In this document: positions 12,362 through 18,232 of the stretch, piece after piece
Layout of the letters: each line of letters starts with the position of its first letter
Position numbering within the stretch: the stretch's first letter is position 1
Assembly (NCBI GenBank): GCA_029862285.1
Contig: JAOTXR010000002.1
Span: 1-20,452 of the forward strand
DNA: 20,452 nt
Origin: Gammaproteobacteria bacterium
GTDB taxonomy: Bacteria; Pseudomonadota; Gammaproteobacteria; Steroidobacterales; JABDKV01
Direction: 5' to 3'
The notes under the pieces: model-generated
What the model was told of the DNA's origin: nothing
What the model saw: the letters and a program-made list of their open reading frames with translations, nothing else
The model's database searches: none
Made by a program: the position numbers and the translations under genes

Positions 12362-13452
12362 TGTTGTGCTCCCAATTGCCGTGCCCGTTCCAGCGTATCC
12401 GCCGATGCGGTTTCGGGCAGGCTCCGGTTTTCCCAGGCATCGAGAACCGACCGGACCAGCCCGGCGAGAAACTCAATGTGATCTCGTCGCTCATTGAGCG
12501 CCGGAATATAGTGTAGTGAGTCGCCGCCGTGTTTTATGAACAGCTCCCGGTACTGCATGCCGACTTCTTCGAGCGTCTCCAGACAGTCGGCGGAAAATCC
12601 GGGGCAGATTACGTCGACGTCGCCAACACCGGTCGTTGCCCATTGCTGCAAAACCTCGTCCGTATACGGTCGTAACCATTCCTCACGCCCCAGCCGCGAC
12701 TGAAAGGCGATATCCCAGTCGGCCTCACCCAAACCCAACTTCTCGACCACCAGCCGGGTTGTTTTGTGGCAGTGACATGGGTACGGGTCGCCATTGAGCC
12801 GGTAGCGTTGCGGAATGCCGTGGAAAGAAAATAGTAGTTGTGCCTGCCGGCCCTGGCGTTGCCAATGTTCGCGGATACTCGCTGCCAGAGCATCTATGTA
12901 ACCCGGATCGTCGTGATAGCCGTCGATGAAGTGCAATGCAGGTAGCCTTCGCACCCTGCGCAGCTGGCGGCTCAACTCGTCGAAGGTCGATGCTGTTGTG
13001 GTGGCCGAGTATTGCGGATAAAGCGGCAGAACCAGCACCCGGGTGCAATTTGCCTGTTCCAGTTTTTCCAGCGCCGATGCAATCGAGGGTTGCCCGTAAC
13101 GCATGCCTACTTCGATGTGAAGCGGTCCGCCGACGCGGCCGGCAAGCGTCTTTGCAAGCTCATCGCGTTGTCGCACTGTATTGACCAGCAGCGGCGAGCC
13201 TTCGTCAGTCCACACCTTTTTGTAGGCCTTGGCAGAACGACGGGGGCGGGTTCGCAGGATAATGCCATGGAGTGCCAGCCACCAGATCGGCCGGGGTACT
13301 TCGACAACTCGCGGGTCCCACAGGAATTCAGCGAGGTATTTGCGGACCGCGGATGTGGTAGGAGCAGCAGGCGTTCCCAGATTATTGAGCAGGATGCCAG
13401 TTGCCGGAACAGCATCGTGGCGAAATTCGGAATTGCCGCGGTAACGTGACAT
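12358..13452 (-). CDS. hemH: Ferrochelatase
   Basis: Inserts ferrous iron into protoporphyrin IX, the last step of haem b synthesis; peripheral inner-membrane enzyme. The 364-residue protein opens the conserved domain with TGILLNNLGTPAAPTTSAV, then SPLLVNTVRQRDELAKTL, VGMRYGQPSI and VLPLYPQYSATTTAS. The family signature LLFSFHGIPQRYRLNGDPY contains the metal-inserting H211, and the second catalytic segment CPGFSADCLETLEEV carries E292. ATG 13452 is used; an in-frame GTG at 13482 would add ten residues (MRPNWKVNSA) with no support. Length is normal for proteobacteria. It overlaps the VOC gene and lies 57 bases behind the NTF2-like gene on the same strand. No other haem gene is in the window. 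Confidence 0.95.
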   Translation of the reverse strand: MSRYRGNSEFRHDAVPATGILLNNLGTPAAPTTSAVRKYLAEFLWDPRVVEVPRPIWWLALHGIILRTRPRRSAKAYKKVWTDEGSPLLVNTVRQRDELAKTLAGRVGGPLHIEVGMRYGQPSIASALEKLEQANCTRVLVLPLYPQYSATTTASTFDELSRQLRRVRRLPALHFIDGYHDDPGYIDALAASIREHWQRQGRQAQLLFSFHGIPQRYRLNGDPYPCHCHKTTRLVVEKLGLGEADWDIAFQSRLGREEWLRPYTDEVLQQWATTGVGDVDVICPGFSADCLETLEEVGMQYRELFIKHGGDSLHYIPALNERRDHIEFLAGLVRSVLDAWENRSLPETASADTLERARQLGAQQ

Positions 13453-13509
13453 TGCAGAATTGACTTTCCAGTTCGGCCGCACTCAGCTTAACGCATTGCC
13501 CCACAAGCG

Positions 13510-13935
13510 TCAGGATCCGTCCTCCAGATCCCATAGCACATTGACAATCAGCCAGCGGTTATCAAGATGCACCAGATGTATGTAATCGATCCAGCCATGC
13601 ATAATCGCTTTCACGCTTGCGGTGTCGCCATGCACGTCGAGAATAATGACCTCTTTAAACTGCTTGGCAGCCGGCATGCCGGCGCCGGCGCCGGATCGGG
13701 TGAGCTGTACCAGTCGCATGGCGCCCATGTTATGCAAATGACGCTGACCCCTGGTGTTTGTGCCGATGGTTCTTTTCGCCAGATCCGGATGTAATGACCA
13801 CTCCATCTGGGCCGCATTGCCGGTATACCAGCCTTGCATGTAATTAAAGACCGTCAGTGCGATGGCGTCTTCTTCGTTAGCCATGGCTGAACCAGCGATT
13901 AGAAGGCTGCTAATCAGAATCAAAGTCAGTCGCAT
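13510..13935 (-). CDS. Exported NTF2-like / lumazine-binding-like protein
   Basis: A 141-residue protein with a signal peptide (MRLTLILISSLLIAGSAMA, cut before NEED) and a single NTF2-like fold: AIALTVFNYMQGWYTGNAAQ, MEWSLHPDLAKR, then the beta-strands VIILDVHGDTASVKAIMHGW and DYIHLVHLDNRWLIVNVLWD. This matches the small periplasmic group annotated as putative lumazine-binding (NTF2-like). AGAGGA sits six bases before the ATG, a good ribosome site. Ligand or activity unknown. It lies 45 bases behind the DUF3291 gene. Confidence 0.85.
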   Translation of the reverse strand: MRLTLILISSLLIAGSAMANEEDAIALTVFNYMQGWYTGNAAQMEWSLHPDLAKRTIGTNTRGQRHLHNMGAMRLVQLTRSGAGAGMPAAKQFKEVIILDVHGDTASVKAIMHGWIDYIHLVHLDNRWLIVNVLWDLEDGS

Positions 13936-13980
13936 GACGGTTCCTCTATGCGTGTATGCCGGCTGGCCGTGTGAATGATA

Positions 13981-14424
13981 TCAATCCGAGGGCGCATTGC
14001 CGAAAGTGAAGACTTCAGCTGAAGCTCCCGCACGGGCCAGAAGATCCAGGCGCGATTTTGCCTCGTCGACGGTCGGGTGATGTCCCGCGGGCACATGCCA
14101 TAGAGCCAGACCCGGGCCATTCATTGGAAGAAACCAGTCGGCACGACCGCGCAACAATTCCCGATGTTGGCTGCGATAAACAAACTGGCGCAGCGCCTGC
14201 AGGTTATCCCAAACAGACAGGTTGATCAGGATCAGCGGATCGTCAAAAACGCGCATGGCGGTGGCGTCGCCGTCATCGGTTTGCAGCCGCCAGACAAAAC
14301 CCGGGCTCGCATCGGCAAGCGCGTTGATTTCGTCAAGCCGGCTGGCGAAGCCATGCATCAGCTCATCTTCGAGGGGTGCGCGCATTCGCGCAATGTTGAC
14401 CTGGGCGAGGTGGTGATCAGGCAC
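13981..14424 (-). CDS. DUF3291 domain protein
   Basis: A soluble 147-residue protein with the DUF3291 pattern: HLAQVNIARMRAPLEDELMH, FASRLDEINALADASPGFVW, LINLSVWDNLQALRQFVYRS, then LLRGRADWFLPMNGPGLALW and HHPTVDEAKSRLDLL. The fold is expected to be a dimeric alpha-beta barrel related to ABM/EthD-like domains, by family resemblance. It is possibly an oxygenase-like or stress protein, but no activity is established. GTG 14424 overlaps the end of the coiled-coil gene by eight bases, so it is probably translated from the same mRNA. Confidence 0.87.
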   Translation of the reverse strand: MPDHHLAQVNIARMRAPLEDELMHGFASRLDEINALADASPGFVWRLQTDDGDATAMRVFDDPLILINLSVWDNLQALRQFVYRSQHRELLRGRADWFLPMNGPGLALWHVPAGHHPTVDEAKSRLDLLARAGASAEVFTFGNAPSD

Positions 14425-15739
14425 GCGGACGGCGTCGGTCCCGTTGGTCAGATTTCACCAGCTGGCGGGCTTGCTCAATCCACTCGCCGCGGTTGATCCG
14501 TCGGGGCAAGGAGCTGTCTTTTTCCGCCATGGCCGCGATGTCGTCCTGATTGAGCATGGCCAGTTGATCGATGGACATGATACCCAGGTCGTTCAGTGTG
14601 GTTTCCAGCGCCGGACCGATACCCCGAATCTGCTGCAGACTGCCGGCCCGCCGTTCTCCCGACAGGTTGGACACTATATGGTCTTTTCTCCGCTTGACAG
14701 CATGGTGCTTGCGCTTCCATTGTTCGAGCTCTGTCTCGAGTTCCTGGATTCGCTGTTCGGCATTCTCGGGATTGAGGTTGCGTGCGACGGCATCGGCATC
14801 CAGATGTGGCTGCAGATTGATGACATTGGCACTGGCACGGTGAACCTCCACCGGGCTCTCTTTTGCCGATTGCGAAATCTTTTCCTGCAGCAATGCAGCT
14901 TTCTTTCGCTCCTGTGAAAGTTCGGCGATCAGGTCTTCAATCGAAGTCTCGCGTTCCCGCAACGCGTCGTTCAGTGTCGGCAGTCGCCGGCGCATAACCT
15001 CGAACTCCTGGCTCAAGCTGGCAATCTGCTGGTCCCGCTCCTTCAGCTCCGCCTGGTAATCGGGTGCAGTTTTCTCGAATCGTTCTATACGAGTCTTCAG
15101 CTCCGCCACGTTCAATTCTGCCTGCTGCAAGGCGTGGGTCTTCCCCCGGAGCTTGTTCTGAAAGTCAATTTCGGCACGATTGTTCAGACTCCGGGCAGAT
15201 TCCAATTCGGCCTGAATTTCTGCGAAGCGTTTTTCCTGCTCGGTGTTGAGCCGTTTCAGTCCTGAGAATTCGGTATTGCGTGTCAGCAGATCGTCAACCC
15301 GCTGGTCGCGATTGGCCAGTTCGGTATGCAATTTCTCTATCTCGCGCTTGTCCGTTTCTTCCTGATCCTTGGCATCGGCTAACTTCGCGCGGGCATGGGA
15401 AAGACGCTTGTTCAATTCCGCAAGCCGCTTGTCGCGCTCGGCGATATCAGTCTCATAAGCCGGAACATGCTTTGCGCTCAGTAACCGGACGGTTTCTTCG
15501 CTTTCGCTCAGTGTGCGTCGCAGGGCGGATTTTTTTTGTCGGGTGTGATCGAGCGTCTTCGTCAATTTCGCAAGCTCCCGTTCGAGCTCTTCCTTGGATT
15601 CCTGCACGAGTCGTTGCCAACGCACGTCGTTTTTGTGAGAGTGCCGACGCGTCAGGCGACGCAAGGAATATGCGCCCAGCCCCGCCCCCGCCATGAAAAT
15701 GGCGAAGAGTGCAAGCCAGAACTGACTGATAGTGACCAT
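14417..15739 (-). CDS. Membrane-anchored coiled-coil protein with C-terminal helix-hairpin-helix domain
   Basis: A 440-residue protein in three parts. Residues 5-27 are an N-terminal transmembrane helix (FWLALFAIFMAGAGLGAYSL) followed by basic residues, so the bulk is cytoplasmic. Residues about 40-300 and 325-360 are long coiled coil (ELERELAKLTKTLDHTRQKK, KRLAELNKRLSHARAKLADA). The C-terminus (about 367-425) has LQQIRGIGPALETTLNDLGI, SIDQLAMLNQDDIAAM and RRINRGEWIEQARQL, a helix-hairpin-helix domain of the kind annotated as flap-endonuclease-1-like (COG3743 type). The tail is Arg-rich. A strong ribosome site, GGGAGG, precedes ATG 15739. It heads a leftward gene run. It may tether DNA or nucleoprotein to the membrane; a nuclease active site is not visible. 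Confidence 0.85.
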   Translation of the reverse strand: MVTISQFWLALFAIFMAGAGLGAYSLRRLTRRHSHKNDVRWQRLVQESKEELERELAKLTKTLDHTRQKKSALRRTLSESEETVRLLSAKHVPAYETDIAERDKRLAELNKRLSHARAKLADAKDQEETDKREIEKLHTELANRDQRVDDLLTRNTEFSGLKRLNTEQEKRFAEIQAELESARSLNNRAEIDFQNKLRGKTHALQQAELNVAELKTRIERFEKTAPDYQAELKERDQQIASLSQEFEVMRRRLPTLNDALRERETSIEDLIAELSQERKKAALLQEKISQSAKESPVEVHRASANVINLQPHLDADAVARNLNPENAEQRIQELETELEQWKRKHHAVKRRKDHIVSNLSGERRAGSLQQIRGIGPALETTLNDLGIMSIDQLAMLNQDDIAAMAEKDSSLPRRINRGEWIEQARQLVKSDQRDRRRPRA

Positions 15740-16193
15740 TTACCTCCCGGCACGGCTGGCGATTTTAGGTTGCCAGTCCATACTCTCTGGTGTGACCAGT
15801 CACTTGGCTGCGGACCACCAGACATATAAACCTTAATTTATTAGACCGTTCGTCGCAAATGTAGCGCCAGGCAATGGCAGAGCAACGCAACACTTTGTTG
15901 TAAAAGAAGTCTGGATACTGTTGTAAGAATTGACCTACCTGGATGCAGTGTACAGATACTTTCCTGGCAACTTGATGTAATCGCAATTCAATTACTTTGC
16001 CGGACGGCTGGCGCATTAGGGGGAGCATTCCCCATATGCAGAGCATCGTCGTGTCCATCCGGCTGGATCCCCACAGTCTTGCTCGTGCAACGACACGTCG
16101 ACTTTGGCGCCGTATATGAATTGTTTCTGTTCACCAGAAACCTCGATGCGAAGCATTCTTGCCAGTGAGCGAGTTTGAAAACCCGCGTGCAGG
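15740..16193. other. Intergenic region without a convincing gene, with inverted repeats
   Basis: 454 bases between the barrel gene stop and the coiled-coil gene start. Two minus-strand open frames (15765-16058 and 16016-16234) have no recognisable domain, signal or ribosome site, and I treat them as noise. Inverted repeats are visible: TCTGGTG/CACCAGA (15786-15792, 15816-15822) enclosing GTGAC-CA-GTCAC (15792-15803); GGGGA-GCAT-TCCCC (16020-16033); and a seven-pair hairpin at 16123-16141. TGTTGTAA occurs twice (15896-15903 and 15919-15926). The region should hold the 3' end of the RND operon transcript and the promoter of the leftward gene run. Confidence 0.5.
16123..16141. other. Perfect seven-base-pair hairpin downstream of the barrel gene
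   Basis: GTTTCTG (16123-16129), a five-base loop and CAGAAAC (16135-16141) pair perfectly. It lies about 52 bases beyond the barrel gene's stop in the transcribed direction. No T-run follows on the minus strand, so termination or 3'-end protection is only possible, not shown. Confidence 0.35.
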
Positions 16194-17441
16194 TCAGAAG
16201 AACTTGGCCAGTGAGAATTGCAGGTAGTCGTCATGCCGTAGCGTATACAGTGTGCTGCCCGGCTTCGTGTTGGAAAAGAAACGGGCCTCCAGTGAGAGTT
16301 TCCAGCTTTGTCCCAGGCGACGACTGCCTTCTATGGACGAGAAACGCTCCTTGGTATCGAGGTCGATCCCGGAAAACGCCAACAAATCGGTGCTCTGGAC
16401 ATCGTTGAATGCAAGTCGGAAACCGACGGCAATGTCTTTGTCACCGACTATGGTCGGATCGTCGCGGTTATCGCGCAGGAATTCCGTAATTAGACCCAGG
16501 TCGGCTGAAGTATTGAACAGACCGACCAGCGTGTATTCAAATCCTGCGGCGAGGGCCTGAAAGGAATGGCCCTGGCCGCTACGGTTGAACGCTTCGAGTT
16601 TCCACAGCCAGCCGCCTTTGGTTGCCTGCAGGTCGATACTGGTCTGCTCAATCTGGTCGTAAAAGGGAATCACAACCGGTATCGGCCCGAACGCGGACAA
16701 CACAAACCGGGGCTCGCGACTGGTCCCGGAAAAATGTGCCAGGCCGATGTCCCAGTCACCAAGGTAGTGGCTCCAGCGGACAGCTGTGTCGATATGTTTT
16801 TCAGCGGCGGCGGACTCATACCGGGCACCGCTCTCGTCGACATAAAACGGTGGCCGCAGGCGACCCTCGCGGCCGGCAAAGGTGCGCTCACGAAACCAGG
16901 GCATGACAAATAAATCGACCGTGCCCCAGTCGCGCAGCAAGCTGAGATTTATCATCGGTTGGCCGAGTTTGTCTTCGCCGTCGATATTTTCGACCGCGTC
17001 GGTTTGGTTGATGATGTCCACCAGGTGTGCCGATTCCGTCACGCCCCAGAACACTTTTTTCAGTCCTACCGATAGCTCGGCAGAGGCAAAACTCTTGCGC
17101 CAGTAAAGCTCGCGCAGATCGAAATGCGAACGTTCCGGATCATCCTGGTCGACGCGCAGGAAAGGCGCGATGACAAAACGTTGGTCACCGTCATCCCAGT
17201 CGTGGTAATGCTCTGGCTGCAGATAGACAGAGAAGTTACTTTCGTGTTGCACAGGGTCCAGCGGGCTGCCGGTGAAACCACGTAACTCTATACCGGCATC
17301 ACCGGTCCACTCACCCGCATGCGCCAGTGGCACGGCAGCCACCAGCATGGCCGCGCAGATCGCGCCACAAACAACAGGGGGCGGCAAACCCCGCGGTTTG
17401 CGTTCGATCCATCTTTCGCGGCGGCGGTGCGCCGGCTTCAA
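16194..17441 (-). CDS. Outer-membrane beta-barrel protein of an RND/LolA-like system
   Basis: A 415-residue exported protein. After a long basic n-region a hydrophobic stretch ending VPLAHA (cleavage after residue 42) is the signal peptide. The rest is a succession of short amphipathic strands (AGIELRGFTGSPL, NFSVYLQPEHYHDW, RFVIAPFLRVDQDD, ELYWRKSFASAELSVGLKKV, NTSADLGLITEFLRDN) and ends with LQFSLAKFF, the aromatic C-terminus recognised by the Bam complex. WGVTESAHLVDIINQTDAVE is a conserved-looking periplasmic turn seen in such barrels. It starts at TTG 17441, overlapping the LolA-like stop by TTGA; no better start precedes the signal peptide. It resembles DUF1302-type barrels in context, though I cannot assign a named family. 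It is likely the outer-membrane exit or acceptor for the cargo of the two upstream genes. Confidence 0.82.
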   Translation of the reverse strand: MKPAHRRRERWIERKPRGLPPPVVCGAICAAMLVAAVPLAHAGEWTGDAGIELRGFTGSPLDPVQHESNFSVYLQPEHYHDWDDGDQRFVIAPFLRVDQDDPERSHFDLRELYWRKSFASAELSVGLKKVFWGVTESAHLVDIINQTDAVENIDGEDKLGQPMINLSLLRDWGTVDLFVMPWFRERTFAGREGRLRPPFYVDESGARYESAAAEKHIDTAVRWSHYLGDWDIGLAHFSGTSREPRFVLSAFGPIPVVIPFYDQIEQTSIDLQATKGGWLWKLEAFNRSGQGHSFQALAAGFEYTLVGLFNTSADLGLITEFLRDNRDDPTIVGDKDIAVGFRLAFNDVQSTDLLAFSGIDLDTKERFSSIEGSRRLGQSWKLSLEARFFSNTKPGSTLYTLRHDDYLQFSLAKFF

Positions 17442-18232
17442 CGTGCTTTCGCAAGACTGTTGCGATTAAAATCGTCATCCGCGTAGCCATTACCAAAGAT
17501 GTAGTCTTCGAAACGAAGCGTCGTACTTTTCCCGGTTTGGTGATTGACCATATCCAGTTGACTGGCACGCCAGTGCTTGTCGAGATAGCGTTTGTAGTCC
17601 GCGAACGCCAGCGTTTTCAGCAGCGAGTCCTTGCGATCGTAAAACTCGACTTTCCATACGCGATATTCTTCCTGGTCAATCCAGGTAATCTGGCGCCGAT
17701 AACCCGATTTTTTGTCCACCGGTATGCGTTCGATTACAAAGTGATCGCGATCATCGAAGTTCTCGTCACGTAGATATTGGTAGGCGTACTTTTCGACTTC
17801 CTGTGAGGACAGATCTTCGTAGGAAAACTCACTGCCCATGAATGGACCGGACTTGTTACTGGACGATATACGCTTGACCCTTTTTAGTGCCGGCAGATAC
17901 AGCCACTGGTCATCGTCGCCTTCCTTGTGAGAAAAACTCAAGAAAGACGTGCCCTTCACGTCCGCGGGGTCGTCAAAGATCATCAGACTTTTGTCGCCGT
18001 CTTCCAGTACTTCCAGCGTGCGGCTGCGCATTTGCCGTGTGGTCTGGTCGCCATGACGGTTGCGCAGAATCATCTGCAGTGTCGCACTGGCGTCGCCGAA
18101 TCCTGTGTCGCGTTGATCAGCTTCCCTGGCGATGGAGAGACCTTTGTCTGCGGCCTCATCGGCCGCTGCCGGCCCAAACCCGATTGCTGCAGCAATCAAA
18201 AATAGAAAAAGACTTTTCTCAGGTCGACGCAT
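17438..18232 (-). CDS. Periplasmic LolA-like outer-membrane lipoprotein-sorting family protein
   Basis: A 264-residue protein with a signal peptide (SLFLFLIAAAIGFGPAAA, cut near residue 24) and a LolA-like half-barrel: ATLQMILRNRHGDQTTRQMR, LMIFDDPADVKGTSFLSFSH, DDQWLYLPALKRVKRISSSN, GSEFSYEDLSSQEVEKYAYQ, then ITWIDQEEYRVWKVEFYDRK. The DDQWLYLPALKRVKRI and FMGSEFSYEDL blocks are typical of the family annotated outer membrane lipoprotein-sorting protein (LolA_like, PF17131 type), distinct from true LolA. ATG 18232 overlaps the RND gene by 14 bases. By family and context it should carry a lipid or other hydrophobic cargo across the periplasm between the RND pump and the barrel. Confidence 0.88.
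   Translation of the reverse strand: MRRPEKSLFLFLIAAAIGFGPAAADEAADKGLSIAREADQRDTGFGDASATLQMILRNRHGDQTTRQMRSRTLEVLEDGDKSLMIFDDPADVKGTSFLSFSHKEGDDDQWLYLPALKRVKRISSSNKSGPFMGSEFSYEDLSSQEVEKYAYQYLRDENFDDRDHFVIERIPVDKKSGYRRQITWIDQEEYRVWKVEFYDRKDSLLKTLAFADYKRYLDKHWRASQLDMVNHQTGKSTTLRFEDYIFGNGYADDDFNRNSLAKAR

Noticed and set aside
15765..16234. Two overlapping minus-strand open frames (97 and 72 codons) as real or frameshifted genes
   Set aside because: No recognisable motif, signal or ribosome site, and joining them by a frameshift does not give a family I know.
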